A program made the position numbers and the translations under genes. From Agromyces sp. SYSU T00194 (GTDB lineage Bacteria > Actinomycetota > Actinomycetes > Actinomycetales > Microbacteriaceae), in assembly GCF_040496035.1 (NCBI RefSeq), contig NZ_JBEPJZ010000001.1, positions 186,001 through 250,000 on the forward strand: 64,000 nucleotides of DNA, written 5' to 3'. This document shows, in pieces, positions 9,248 to 18,318 of the stretch. The notes beneath the pieces are model-generated. The model made no database searches. It saw nothing but the letters and a program-made list of their open reading frames with translations, and was not told where the DNA came from. Positions within the stretch are counted from its first letter, which is position 1, and every line of letters begins with the position of its first letter.

Positions 9248-11314
9248 ATGTCCCGATACGAATCCACCCCACGACGCGTTCCACCCGACGGCGCCCGGCG
9301 CCGCCGGATGCGGCGCCTCACCGCAGTCGGCGCGGGCATCGCCCTCGTCGGCGCCGCGTTCGTCGCAGGTCCCGCGTTCGCCACCCACGGGCTCGTGAGC
9401 CTGACCGGCAGCGACTTCGAGATCGACGAGGACGCCAACCTGAAGGTCGACGACGGTGGCGACTGGACCGACTGGGTCACGTTCCCGCACGCGCTGCCCA
9501 GCGATCCCGAGAAGCGCAAGGCCGACCTGCCGAGCGGCTCCGGCGACGACTCGTTCGGCCAGGGCTCGAAGGAGGACACCGAGGTACCGAGCGTCGTCGA
9601 CGGGAGCATCCCGCCGAACAAGTCGGACCTGAAGACCTTCGGCACCTACCTCGAGGAGACCGACGGCGGGGACTTCCTGCACATGTTCTGGCACCGCGTG
9701 CAGGATCCGACCGGCACGACGAACATGGACTTCGAGTTCAACCAGTCCGACGAGCTCTCCGACAACGGCGTCACGCCGGTCCGCACCGAGGACGACATGC
9801 TGATCCAATACGACCTCTCGAACGGCGGCACCCACCCGGAGCTGTTCCTCTCCAAGTGGGTCGAGACCGGTCCGAAGGCGCTCTGCGAGGCCGCGAACAG
9901 CACACCGTGTTGGGGCGTCCGCGTGAACCTGACGGACGCGGACGACGCGACCGGGTCGATCAACACGTCGGCCATTCCGGCCGCCGAGTCGGACGGCCTC
10001 GGGAATGTCTCCCCACGCACGTTCGGTGAGGCGACGGTCGACTTCTCCGCGATCGTCGGCGACGACGAGTGCGTATCGTTCGGCAGTGCGTACCTGAAGA
10101 GCCGGTCCTCCGACTCCTTCCCGTCCGCGCTGAAGGACTTCATCGCACCGCTCGACGTCGACCTGACCAACTGCGCCAAGGTGATCATCCGCAAGGTGAC
10201 CGACCCGACCGGCGACAGCACGGAGTTCGACTTCACGACGGCGTTCGAGACCCAGGACGACGGGACCAACCCGACGTTCAGCCTCGGCGACGGCGAGTCG
10301 GTGACGTACGACAACGTGTTCTTCGGCAACGGGCTCACGGTCACCGAGTCGGGCCCGCCGAGCGGATGGGACCTGGTCGACATCGACTGCTCGGCCAGCA
10401 CGAACATCTCGCCGACCGAGGACGAGGCGTCCCAGACGGCGACGTTCAACCTGACGGACTCGGACCAGATCGTCGACTGCACGTTCACCAACCAGGCGCG
10501 CGGCACCATCGTGGTGGAGAAGGTGACGACCGACGGGTACGGCCCGTTCGACTTCACGTCGAGCACGCTGCCCGATGCGTCGTTCACCCTCACGACCACG
10601 CAGGCGGGCGCTGCCGGGAAGGACTCCAACACCTACGCGAGCCTGACACCGGGCACGTACGACGTGGCGGAGACCGTGCCGGCGAACTGGAACCTCGATT
10701 CAGCCACGTGCGACGACGGGTCCGACCCGGCGTCCATCGGCCTGAGCGCGGGTGAGACGGTGACCTGCACGTTCGTGAACGAGCTCGAACGCGGCTCGAT
10801 CAAGATCGTGAAGACGCGCAAGCACGCGGCAGCCACGGTGCCGAACGCCGATCCGCACGAGGGCGTGACCTTCACGGTCTCGGGCGGTGACCTCACCACG
10901 CCGATCGAAGTGCAGACCGATGCGAACGGCGTCGCCTGCGTGACCGGCCTCGTCGTCAGCGCGGTCGCCGGGAACTACACGGTGACCGAGACGGTGCCGA
11001 GCGGCTACGAGCTCGACCCGACCACGCCGTCGCCGCAGACCGCGGCGGTGGGCGAGGCCACGGCGACCGATTGCTCGGACACCAGTCCGGGGGCCGTCAA
11101 GTCGTTCCACAACATCCCGCTCACGAACCTCACGGTGAGCGTGGACTCGCAGGTCGACGGCGGCACGTACTCGAGCATCGAGTGCGACGCCACCGTGGAG
11201 GATCCGGACTCCGATCCGGACATCCCGCTGTCGGCGAAGCAGGACGACCCGAGCGTGACGATCGAGGACCTGCTTCCCGGGACCTACACCTGCGTGGTCG
11301 TGATCGACCCGTGA
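9248..11314 (+). CDS. secreted surface protein with repeated prealbumin-like (SpaA/DUF5979-type) domains
   Basis: 688 residues from ATG 9248 (GGAGG 5 nt upstream). Basic residues and a hydrophobic stretch ending AGPAFA-THG (about residue 47) form a Sec signal peptide. Residues about 50-305 are an unclassified acidic, Asp/Thr-rich domain with few Cys. Then come beta-sandwich modules starting at about 308 (KVIIRKVTDPTG), 417 (GTIVVEKVTTDG) and 515 (GSIKIVKTRK), each ending in a VxCTFxN-like strand, plus a final short domain (about 625-688). No LPXTG motif or C-terminal anchor is present, so it is released or held non-covalently. Probably an extracellular structural or adhesive protein; no enzyme motif seen. 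Confidence 0.8.
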   Translation: MSRYESTPRRVPPDGARRRRMRRLTAVGAGIALVGAAFVAGPAFATHGLVSLTGSDFEIDEDANLKVDDGGDWTDWVTFPHALPSDPEKRKADLPSGSGDDSFGQGSKEDTEVPSVVDGSIPPNKSDLKTFGTYLEETDGGDFLHMFWHRVQDPTGTTNMDFEFNQSDELSDNGVTPVRTEDDMLIQYDLSNGGTHPELFLSKWVETGPKALCEAANSTPCWGVRVNLTDADDATGSINTSAIPAAESDGLGNVSPRTFGEATVDFSAIVGDDECVSFGSAYLKSRSSDSFPSALKDFIAPLDVDLTNCAKVIIRKVTDPTGDSTEFDFTTAFETQDDGTNPTFSLGDGESVTYDNVFFGNGLTVTESGPPSGWDLVDIDCSASTNISPTEDEASQTATFNLTDSDQIVDCTFTNQARGTIVVEKVTTDGYGPFDFTSSTLPDASFTLTTTQAGAAGKDSNTYASLTPGTYDVAETVPANWNLDSATCDDGSDPASIGLSAGETVTCTFVNELERGSIKIVKTRKHAAATVPNADPHEGVTFTVSGGDLTTPIEVQTDANGVACVTGLVVSAVAGNYTVTETVPSGYELDPTTPSPQTAAVGEATATDCSDTSPGAVKSFHNIPLTNLTVSVDSQVDGGTYSSIECDATVEDPDSDPDIPLSAKQDDPSVTIEDLLPGTYTCVVVIDP

Positions 11315-11361
11315 CGGAGAGGAGCCGCACGAGCGGCCCGAAATGAGGGCCGCGCATGAAC

Positions 11362-11394
11362 GAGGACCCCGCCGGGATCACCGGCGGGGTCCTC
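11362..11394. terminator. bidirectional terminator between convergent genes
   Basis: A perfect 14-bp stem (GAGGACCCCGCCGG / CCGGCGGGGTCCTC) with loop GATCA lies between the secreted-protein gene and sucD, and can serve both directions. Confidence 0.85.
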
Positions 11395-11434
11395 CGCGTA
11401 CACCCCCGGGAGGGTTCACCGGGTGCGGACGGTC

Positions 11435-12337
11435 CTACAGGGCCTCGTAGACCTCGCGCAGCAGCGCAGCGGTCTCGGAGGGGGTCTTGCCGACCTTCAC
11501 GCCGGCGGCCTCGAGGGCCTCCTTCTTGGCCTGGGCGGTGCCCGCCGAACCGGAGACGATCGCGCCGGCGTGGCCCATCGTCTTGCCCTCGGGCGCCGTG
11601 AAGCCCGCGACGTAACCGACGACCGGCTTGGTCACGTTCGCCTTGATGAAGTCGGCCGCGCGCTCCTCGGCGTCGCCGCCGATCTCGCCGATCATGACGA
11701 TCGCCTCGGTCTCGGGGTCGGCCTCGAACGCGGCGAGCGCATCGATGTGCGTCGTGCCGATGATCGGGTCGCCGCCGATGCCGATGGCGGTCGAGAAGCC
11801 GAGGTCGCGCAGCTCGTACATCATCTGGTACGTGAGCGTGCCCGACTTCGAGACGAGGCCGATCGGGCCCTTGCCGGTGATCGTGGCGGGCGTGATGCCG
11901 ACGAGCGACTCGCCGGGCGTGATGACGCCCGGGCAGTTCGGCCCGATGATGCGGGTCTGCTCGCCCTTGGCCTTGTTGTAGGCCCACGCCTCGGCCGTGT
12001 CCTGCACGGGCACGCCCTCGGTGATGACCACGAGCAGGCCGATGCCCGCGTCGATGGCCTCGATCATCGCGTCCTTCGTGAACGCCGGCGGCACGAACGC
12101 GATCGAGACGTCGGCGCCGGTCTCGGCCATGGCCTCGGCGACCGTGCCGTAGACGGGCAGCTCGACAGGGTTGCCCTCGGCGTCGTGGTGCAGCACCGTG
12201 GTGCCGGCCTTGCGGGCGTTGACGCCGCCGACGACCTGGGTGCCGGCCTTCAGCATGAGCGCCGTGTGCTTGGTGCCCTCGCCGCCGGTGATGCCCTGGA
12301 CGATGACCTTGGAGTCCTTGTTGAGGAAGATCGACAT
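11435..12337 (-). CDS. sucD: succinyl-CoA ligase, alpha subunit
   Basis: 300 residues, full length. With SucC it converts succinyl-CoA, ADP and phosphate to succinate, ATP and CoA in the TCA cycle. Seen: N-terminal CoA-binding region with [13 protein letters not shown], the cysteine-ligase motif [13 protein letters not shown], and the phosphohistidine loop [12 protein letters not shown] near residue 245. It follows sucC after 35 bp in one operon. Confidence 0.98.
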   Translation of the reverse strand: MSIFLNKDSKVIVQGITGGEGTKHTALMLKAGTQVVGGVNARKAGTTVLHHDAEGNPVELPVYGTVAEAMAETGADVSIAFVPPAFTKDAMIEAIDAGIGLLVVITEGVPVQDTAEAWAYNKAKGEQTRIIGPNCPGVITPGESLVGITPATITGKGPIGLVSKSGTLTYQMMYELRDLGFSTAIGIGGDPIIGTTHIDALAAFEADPETEAIVMIGEIGGDAEERAADFIKANVTKPVVGYVAGFTAPEGKTMGHAGAIVSGSAGTAQAKKEALEAAGVKVGKTPSETAALLREVYEAL

Positions 12338-12372
12338 GGTGTTCGCGTGTCCTGTTCTCTGTCGTGAAGGCC

Positions 12373-13539
12373 CTAGGCGGCGTTGGCGAGCTCGGCGGCC
12401 TTGGCGGCGCCCTCGTCCATCGTGGCGGCGAGCGTGACCAGCGGGTGGTTCGCCTCGTTCAGGATGCGGCGGCCCTCCTCGACGTTGTTCCCGTCGAGGC
12501 GCACGACCAGCGGCTTGTTCGCTGCCGAGCCGAGCTCGGCCAGCGCGCCCACGATGCCCTTGGCGACCGCGTCGCAGGCGGTGATGCCGCCGAAGACGTT
12601 CACGAAGACCGCCTTGACCTGCGGGTCGCCGAGGATGACGTCGAGGCCGTTGGCCATGACCTCGGCCGAGGCGCCGCCGCCGATGTCGAGGAAGTTCGCC
12701 GGCTTCACGCCGCCGTGCTCCTCACCGGCGTAGGCGACCACGTCGAGCGTGGACATGACCAGGCCCGCGCCGTTGCCGATGATGCCGACCTCGCCGTCGA
12801 GCTTGACGTAGTTGAGGTCCTGCGCCTTGGCCTTCGCCTCGAGCGGGTCGGCCGCCGCGGCGTCCTCCAGCTCCGCGTGCAGGGGGTGACGGAACTCGGC
12901 GTTCTCGTCGAGCGAGACCTTGCCGTCGAGGGCGATGATGTCGCCCTCCTCGGTCAGCACGAGCGGGTTCACCTCGACGAGCGTGGCGTCCTCGCCGGTG
13001 TAGACCTCGTAGAGCTTGGCGAAGACCGGGGCGACCTTGTCGACGATCTCGGCGGGGAACTTCGCGGCGACGGCGATGGCCTTCGCGCCCTCGAGGTCGA
13101 GGCCCGTGTTCGGGTCGACCTCGATGCGTGCGAGCGCCTCGGGCTTCTCGACCGCGAGCTGCTCGATCTCCATGCCGCCCTCGAAGCTCGTGAGCGAGAG
13201 GTAGGAGCGGTTGGCGCGGTCGAGCAGCACCGAGAAGTAGTACTCCTCGGCGATGCGGGCGCCGCCCGCGACCATGACGCGCTTGACGACGTGGCCCTTG
13301 ATGTCGAGCCCGAAAATCGCCTTCGCGGCCTCCTCCGCCTCGTCGGGGGTCTTCGCGACCTTGACGCCGCCGGCCTTGCCGCGCCCGCCGATCTTCACCT
13401 GGGCCTTGACGACGACCACGCCGCCGAGCTGCTCGGCAGCGGCGCGCACCTCCTCCGGGGTATCCGCGATGATGCCCGGCAGCACCGGCACCCCGTACTT
13501 CTCGAACACGTCTCTGGCCTGGTACTCGTAGAGATCCAC
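12373..13539 (-). CDS. sucC: succinyl-CoA ligase (ADP-forming), beta subunit
   Basis: 388 residues, full length. N-terminal ATP-grasp domain ([37 protein letters not shown]) and C-terminal flavodoxin-like domain with [17 protein letters not shown] and [10 protein letters not shown]. The start is GTG with GGAAG upstream; an in-frame alternative is not needed. It leads the sucCD operon. A TAGGCT box on the reverse strand at 13641-13646 is a weak promoter candidate. The 205 bp up to the next gene hold no other feature. Confidence 0.97.
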   Translation of the reverse strand: MDLYEYQARDVFEKYGVPVLPGIIADTPEEVRAAAEQLGGVVVVKAQVKIGGRGKAGGVKVAKTPDEAEEAAKAIFGLDIKGHVVKRVMVAGGARIAEEYYFSVLLDRANRSYLSLTSFEGGMEIEQLAVEKPEALARIEVDPNTGLDLEGAKAIAVAAKFPAEIVDKVAPVFAKLYEVYTGEDATLVEVNPLVLTEEGDIIALDGKVSLDENAEFRHPLHAELEDAAAADPLEAKAKAQDLNYVKLDGEVGIIGNGAGLVMSTLDVVAYAGEEHGGVKPANFLDIGGGASAEVMANGLDVILGDPQVKAVFVNVFGGITACDAVAKGIVGALAELGSAANKPLVVRLDGNNVEEGRRILNEANHPLVTLAATMDEGAAKAAELANAA

Positions 13540-13744
13540 GCTGTACTTCCTATCCGCTGGTCAACGCCTGCGTGTGGCTGTGGGGGGTGGTCGGCCCGGC
13601 ACCTGATGACTCGATGTCGAGATGGTTCGGGCCAGCCAGTAGCCTACCCCTCCGTCGCGCAACGGCACGAAACGTGGGGATCGCAGCCGCGTACCGCAGT
13701 GCGTGCACGACGCGCATCGACCGGGGTCGGGCCCGGCCGGCGAC

Positions 13745-14038
13745 TCACTCGAGGTCGATGTCGGGCACCGGGGGCGCGCCGTCGGGCGCGGCCCTCGCGT
13801 GCCGGTACGGCACCGAGCGTTCGCCGAGCTCGGCCAGGAACTCCTCCACGTCGGGGTCCCCGCTCCCGTCGTCGATGCGCCGGGCGAGCATCTGGCTGGC
13901 GGGCCCGATCACCGCGTCCATCGTCGCGGTGCTGCCGTCGACGTCGACGATCGGCAGCGCCACGTGCGCCGACTGCCGGGCGCCCGCCGCGGACGCCGCG
14001 AAGTCGAACAAGCCTGCGACGGCCCGGTCGGCCATCAT
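13745..14038 (-). CDS. hypothetical 97-residue protein
   Basis: Begun at the ATG at 14038 (GGGGGA 9 nt upstream); the next codon is also ATG. The small acidic protein contains AAGARQSAHVALPIVDVDG and a Pro-rich end. No signal peptide, membrane segment or known motif. Codon use is like its neighbours, supporting a real gene. It is divergent from the DUF7882-type gene at 14188. Function unknown. Confidence 0.55.
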   Translation of the reverse strand: MMADRAVAGLFDFAASAAGARQSAHVALPIVDVDGSTATMDAVIGPASQMLARRIDDGSGDPDVEEFLAELGERSVPYRHARAAPDGAPPVPDIDLE

Positions 14039-14187
14039 GAATGACGTTCCCCCATACCAGACGCGATGCATACCAGCAGCGTGCTCCTGCCGGGTCGCTC
14101 GACGATAGGGGTTGCGATCGGCCGTTCGGCGCGGTACATGTATCGGACCGCGTCCGGCGCGCGGCGCAGCAGGAGGTACCCGGCCCC

Positions 14188-14517
14188 ATGGGAAAGCTGA
14201 CCTACGACTCCACCCTCACGGTGGACTTCGACGACCGGGTGCTCGCGCACCTGCAACTCGTCATCGGCGCGAAGCTCCGGCGCGGCGAGTCGTTCTACTT
14301 CTCCTGGAAGGACGACACGACCATCGGCAACGGCCGCAGCGCGCTCTGGATGCATCCGTCCATTCCGCTGCACTTCAAGTTCTCGGGCGGGCGGCACCCC
14401 TCGATCAACCGCGCCTGGATCGACGCGCTCATGTCGACGGCGAACTCGTCCAGCGGGCTGCAGATCGTGCGCGAACCCGGTGCGCCCGGCAACGGCGGCG
14501 GCGAGGAGGCCAAGTGA
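14188..14517 (+). CDS. small DUF7882-type protein of Microbacteriaceae
   Basis: 109 residues with AGGAGG 11 nt before ATG. The sequence MGKLTYDSTLTVDFDDR...FSWKDDTTIGNGRSALWMHP is a small cytoplasmic protein I know from many Microbacteriaceae (I believe DUF7882). Databases sometimes call it 'ATP-dependent DNA ligase', but no ligase motif (KxDG) is present. It overlaps the next gene by GTGA, so the two are translated together. The upstream 149-bp divergent region contains the palindrome TACATGTA at 14135-14142. Confidence 0.75.
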   Translation: MGKLTYDSTLTVDFDDRVLAHLQLVIGAKLRRGESFYFSWKDDTTIGNGRSALWMHPSIPLHFKFSGGRHPSINRAWIDALMSTANSSSGLQIVREPGAPGNGGGEEAK

Positions 14518-14813
14518 AGCGGATCAACATCGCCTACGACGGGGCGATCTACTCGATCGGCGAGCAGGAGTTCGAGGAGTACCGCGAGCGCATCACCGCC
14601 GCGCACGAGCACAACGAGCCGTTCTGGCTGCGCGTCAACTACGGCGAGGGGCGCCCGCAGCCCGCGGACCTGCTGGTCGCACCGGGCATCCCGATCGCAC
14701 TCATCCCGATCGCGCCCGGGCTCGACGACCTCGACCACCCCGAGCCCGACGAGGGCGACCCGAGCGACCACGGCGACTCCACGGACGACGACGGGTCGGA
14801 CACGGACGGATGA
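14514..14813 (+). CDS. hypothetical 99-residue partner of the DUF7882-type protein
   Basis: Starts at a GTG overlapping the previous stop (GTGA), with GGAGG 4 nt upstream. The N-terminal part (KRINIAYDGAIYSIGEQEFE) is compact; the end is a run of Asp/Ser/Gly. No family is recognised. The double 4-nt overlap with the gene before and the transporter after suggests one mRNA. Confidence 0.65.
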   Translation: MKRINIAYDGAIYSIGEQEFEEYRERITAAHEHNEPFWLRVNYGEGRPQPADLLVAPGIPIALIPIAPGLDDLDHPEPDEGDPSDHGDSTDDDGSDTDG

Positions 14814-15538
14814 CCGGCGCCGACGCGTCCGAACCCGAACACGGCGTCGACCCGCACTCGGGCGACGTCGCGTCGCGGCTGAACTGGCTGCGCGCCGGCG
14901 TCCTCGGCGCCAACGACGGCATCGTCTCGGTCGCGGCCCTCGTCGTCGGCGTCGCCGCGGCGACCACCGACACCGCCGCGATCCTCATCGCCGGCGTGGC
15001 ATCCGTGCTCGCGGGCGCGATCTCGATGGGCCTCGGCGAGTACGTCTCGGTGAACAGCCAGCGCGACACCGAGCGCGCACTCATCGCGAAGGAGCGCTGG
15101 GAGCTCGAGCACATGCCCGAGCAGGAGCTCGAGGAACTCGCCGGGCTCTACCGCGCGAAGGGGCTCTCGGCCGAGACGGCCGAACGGGTGGCCCGCGAGC
15201 TCACCGAGCACGACGCACTCGCCGCGCACCTCGAGGTCGAGCTCCACATCGCGGAGGACGAGCTGTCGAACCCGTGGCACGCGGCCGGCGCCTCGGCGCT
15301 CTCGTTCACCATCGGGGCGGTGCTCCCGATGCTCGCGATCCTGCTGCCGCCGCCCGGGTGGCGCATCCCGCTCACGTTCGTCGCCGTCGTGGTGGCACTG
15401 GCGTTCACGGGCTGGATCAGCGCGTGGCTGGGCGGCAGCCCGCGGCTGCGTGCCGTCCTCCGCGTCACGATCGGCGGCGCGCTCGCGCTCGCCGTCACCT
15501 ACGCGATCGGCGCGCTGCTCGGGGTGAGCGTGGCCTGA
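14810..15538 (+). CDS. VIT1/CCC1-family Fe(2+)/Mn(2+) transporter
   Basis: 242 residues. The CCC1/VIT1 fold is clear: the first helix motif RLNWLRAGVLGANDGIVSVAAL, the second ISMGLGEYVSVNSQRDTE with its Met/Gly/Glu signature, a cytosolic helical region rich in Glu (about 75-140), then three more membrane helices. The family moves Fe(2+) or Mn(2+) out of the cytosol. The ATG overlaps the previous stop. Its 3' end overlaps the convergent apbE-like gene by 40 bp. Confidence 0.9.
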   Translation: MTGADASEPEHGVDPHSGDVASRLNWLRAGVLGANDGIVSVAALVVGVAAATTDTAAILIAGVASVLAGAISMGLGEYVSVNSQRDTERALIAKERWELEHMPEQELEELAGLYRAKGLSAETAERVARELTEHDALAAHLEVELHIAEDELSNPWHAAGASALSFTIGAVLPMLAILLPPPGWRIPLTFVAVVVALAFTGWISAWLGGSPRLRAVLRVTIGGALALAVTYAIGALLGVSVA

Positions 15539-16278
15539 GGCCAGCCCGGCGTCCGCACGGTGCGTTCCGGGTCGAGCACGGCGAACACGTCCGCGCCCCA
15601 CTCCGCACGGGCGCGGTCCACGAGCGGCCGCCCGCCCGCGAGCACCGCCGTCGCGAGCACGTCCGCCGTCACGATGTCGTCGGCGACCACGGACGCCTGC
15701 ACGAGCGGCTCGTCACCCGGCACGCTCCAGACGTGCGCGCCGCGCTCGGATGTGCCCGAGGTCGCGATCGCCCGCCGCGTGCCGTCGAGCACCGCGGTGG
15801 CGATCACCCGGCCGCGATCGAACGGATCGGCCACGGCCGCGGTCCACGGGGCGCCCCGTGGGCCCCGACCGCGCACGAGGGCGTCGCCCCCGGCGTCGAC
15901 GCACCAGTCGGGGACGCCCGCCGCGTCGAGCTCGTCGCCGGCGGCCTCGATGGCGAGGGCCTTGACGATGCCGTCGAGGTCGAGCACGCCGTCGGGCCGG
16001 TGCGGGGTGAACGCGCCGCCCGTGCCGTTGCGCCATCGCATCGCGAGGGCGTACGCGTCGCGCACGACCGCAGCGGCGTCGACGAGCGCCAGCGTGCCGT
16101 CGCGGACGCGTGCGAGGTCGGTGTCGTCGCGGTAGAGGCTGAAGCGCGACTCCAGCGCGGCGAAGGCCCGGGCGACCCGCGGGACCGGGTCGGCCCGACC
16201 CGCCCCGCCGGGCACGATGAGCGTCACCATCGTGCCCATCGCAGGGAACGTGGCGCGTCCGTTGGCGCCGAGGTGCAT
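15499..16278 (-). CDS. FAD:protein FMN transferase (ApbE family)
   Basis: 259 residues. It transfers FMN from FAD onto a Thr of a partner protein. Seen: the N-terminal FPAMGTMVTL motif, the LDLDGIVKALAIE region that binds FAD and Mg(2+), CVDAGGDALVRG, and the DDIVTADVLATA stretch. ATG 16278 starts one base after the stop of the FMN-binding gene, whose product carries the acceptor site. It is the third gene of the flavin electron-transfer operon. The C-terminus overlaps the VIT1 gene end-on. Confidence 0.9.
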   Translation of the reverse strand: MHLGANGRATFPAMGTMVTLIVPGGAGRADPVPRVARAFAALESRFSLYRDDTDLARVRDGTLALVDAAAVVRDAYALAMRWRNGTGGAFTPHRPDGVLDLDGIVKALAIEAAGDELDAAGVPDWCVDAGGDALVRGRGPRGAPWTAAVADPFDRGRVIATAVLDGTRRAIATSGTSERGAHVWSVPGDEPLVQASVVADDIVTADVLATAVLAGGRPLVDRARAEWGADVFAVLDPERTVRTPGWPQATLTPSSAPIA

Positions 16279-16279
16279 C

Positions 16280-16825
16280 TCAGAGCCCCGCCTGGTCGAG
16301 TGCCGACTGCAGCGACTGCGCATAGCCGCGGCTCGTGTAGGTCGCCCCGCTGATGATCGAGATGTCCGCCGACTGCGCGGCGAGCGCCTCGGAGCGCAGC
16401 GGCTCCTCGACCTGCTGGCTGATGCGCGCCGAGTGGCCGTCGCGGTCCGGCAGCGCCAGCGCCGTGACGTCGGTGATCTCGCCGCCGGAGACGGTGACCT
16501 GCACCTGGACGTCGCCGAACCTGGTCGACACGACGTCGCCGGTGTAGGTCCCGTCCGACGCGGCGCTGCCGCTGCCGGTCGTGCCCGTGTCGGTCGCGCC
16601 CGTGTCGGACGTCCCCGAATCGGTCGAGCCCGTGTCGCCCGAGGCATCCGCGGACCCGTCGGTCGAGCCGGTCGAGCCCGAGGAGGAGGACGACGAGGTC
16701 GTGCTCACCGTCCCGGCCGACTCGGCGACCAGCTGGTCGCCCGTCGACACCGTCGACCAGGCCCACGCCGCCATGATGGCCGTGCTCGATGCCAGCCACG
16801 CCACTACCGCTGCTCGTCGTCTCAC
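16280..16825 (-). CDS. exported FMN-binding domain protein
   Basis: 181 residues from a GTG overlapping the preceding stop (GTGA). An N-terminal membrane anchor (about 5-24), a low-complexity Ser/Thr/Gly/Asp linker (about 39-91), then one FMN_bind domain (about 92-180). DISIISGATYTS contains the ApbE flavinylation site; Thr162 is the expected FMN attachment residue. It should carry covalent FMN outside the membrane and pass electrons with the neighbouring ferric-reductase-like protein. The linker length is typical of surface tethers. Confidence 0.88.
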   Translation of the reverse strand: MRRRAAVVAWLASSTAIMAAWAWSTVSTGDQLVAESAGTVSTTSSSSSSGSTGSTDGSADASGDTGSTDSGTSDTGATDTGTTGSGSAASDGTYTGDVVSTRFGDVQVQVTVSGGEITDVTALALPDRDGHSARISQQVEEPLRSEALAAQSADISIISGATYTSRGYAQSLQSALDQAGL

Positions 16826-18231
16826 CAGTCGAACCTCTCTCGATGGATGCGCTCCTCGGGAACGCCCGCCGCCGCGGCGTCCGCGACGACCCGGTCGGAC
16901 CACTCGCGCGGTCCGCAGATGTAGAAGTCGGTGTCGCGCGCGTCGGGCACGAACCCGACCAGCGAGTGCCCCGCCGCGTCGGCGGCGTCGGTCAGCCAGC
17001 CCGACCGGCCGCGCGGGCCCGGCACCGTGATGCACGTGGCGCCCTTGGCCCGGCACAGCCCGGCGATCTCGTCGAACAGGTAGGGCGGCGCGTCTTCGGG
17101 GCTGCGCAGCACCACGGTGGCCTGCCCCGGACGGAACCGGGCGTCCTCCAGGAGCGACCGGATCGGCGTCACGCCGATGCCCGCACCGATGAAGGCGATG
17201 CGCTCGCTCGTGCGGGCGTCGTCGGTGAACACGCCGTACGGTCCCTCGAGCGCCACCCGGGTGCCCGGTCGGATGCCCGCGAGCGCCCCGGAGCCGTCGC
17301 CCAGCGCCCGCACCGTGATGCGCAGCCGGTCGGCGCGCGGCGCCTCGCTTAGCGAGTACGGGTGGGCCTGCCACCACTGCCCGCGGGCGAGGAAGCGCCA
17401 GATGAGGAACTGCCCGCCGCGCGCGGCCAGCGCGTCGAGCCGGCGCCCCGTGACGACGATCGAGACGACGCCGGGCGCGAGCGGCTCGACGGCCGCGACG
17501 GTCGGGCGGTGCCGGAGGGTCTGCACGACCGGCGCGGCGAACCGGAACACCACGAGCGCGGCGAAGACGGCGGCGACCGCGGCCATCCAGAACCAGCGCT
17601 GCCAGGTGCCCTCGGCGAACATCCCGCCGAGCGAGAACTGGTGCGGCAGCGCCGCGAGGGCCGCAGCGTACGCGGACAGGTGCACCAGGTGCCAGACCTC
17701 GTAGCGGAACCGGCGACGCACCGCGACCAGCGAGGTGACCACCACGAGCGCCATGAGCGCGAATCCGAGCACGGCGAGCGGCATGTCGGGCAGCGTCCAC
17801 ATCGCGACCGCCTCGGTCCAGAGGTCGGTGCCGGCGGCGAGCGCGTAGGAGGCCAGGAGCAGCGCGACGTGGGCGACGATCAGCAGGAACGCCGGCTTGC
17901 CGAGCGAGCCGTGGATCGACATCGCCCGGTCGTGCCCGATCGTGCGGTCGATGAACGGGGTGCGGGCGGCCAGCAGCAGCATGATCAGCACCAGGTCGGT
18001 GCCGACGAGGCCCGCGGCGATGCCGATGGCGCCGATCGCGTCGGCGAGGCCGGTGATGCGGGAGAGCCCGCCGTCGGCGATGTACAGCGCGACCACGACC
18101 GCCACCGAGGTGACGATGCCGGCCTGGATCAGGTCCTCGCGCAGGCGGCGGCGCGCGGCTCGTGGGGCGAACTCGCCGAGCGTCCGGGCCCGCAGGCCGT
18201 CGCGCCGGGCGTCGTGGTGGAGGAGTGCCAT
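16822..18231 (-). CDS. ferric-reductase-like transmembrane flavo-oxidoreductase
   Basis: 469 residues. The N-terminal half has six or so helices with paired His for two hemes (SIHGSLGKPAFLLIVAHVAL and YEVWHLVHLSAY). The C-terminal half is an FAD/NAD(P)H reductase: HPYSLSEAPR for FAD, FIGAGIGVTPIRSLL and FYICGPREWSDRV for nucleotide. It moves electrons from cytosolic NAD(P)H across the membrane, here probably to the exported FMN protein encoded next (4-nt overlap). The 87 bp before it contain two CGCATAG direct repeats, a possible operator. Confidence 0.88.
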   Translation of the reverse strand: MALLHHDARRDGLRARTLGEFAPRAARRRLREDLIQAGIVTSVAVVVALYIADGGLSRITGLADAIGAIGIAAGLVGTDLVLIMLLLAARTPFIDRTIGHDRAMSIHGSLGKPAFLLIVAHVALLLASYALAAGTDLWTEAVAMWTLPDMPLAVLGFALMALVVVTSLVAVRRRFRYEVWHLVHLSAYAAALAALPHQFSLGGMFAEGTWQRWFWMAAVAAVFAALVVFRFAAPVVQTLRHRPTVAAVEPLAPGVVSIVVTGRRLDALAARGGQFLIWRFLARGQWWQAHPYSLSEAPRADRLRITVRALGDGSGALAGIRPGTRVALEGPYGVFTDDARTSERIAFIGAGIGVTPIRSLLEDARFRPGQATVVLRSPEDAPPYLFDEIAGLCRAKGATCITVPGPRGRSGWLTDAADAAGHSLVGFVPDARDTDFYICGPREWSDRVVADAAAAGVPEERIHRERFDW

Positions 18232-18318
18232 GGCGACAGGATGCTCCCCGAGCCTCTGCGCGGAACCGGCGTGCGCTATGCGTCTCCTATGCGGTGCGCA
18301 CGGGCCGTCGCCGGTCGC

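Noticed and set aside
13641..13646. TAGGCT as sucC promoter
   Set aside because: No -35 at normal spacing and 100 bp from the start codon; left only as a remark in the sucC entry.
14188..14517. ATP-dependent DNA ligase
   Set aside because: This name is attached to the family in some databases, but the 109-residue protein has no KxDG or other nucleotidyltransferase motif.
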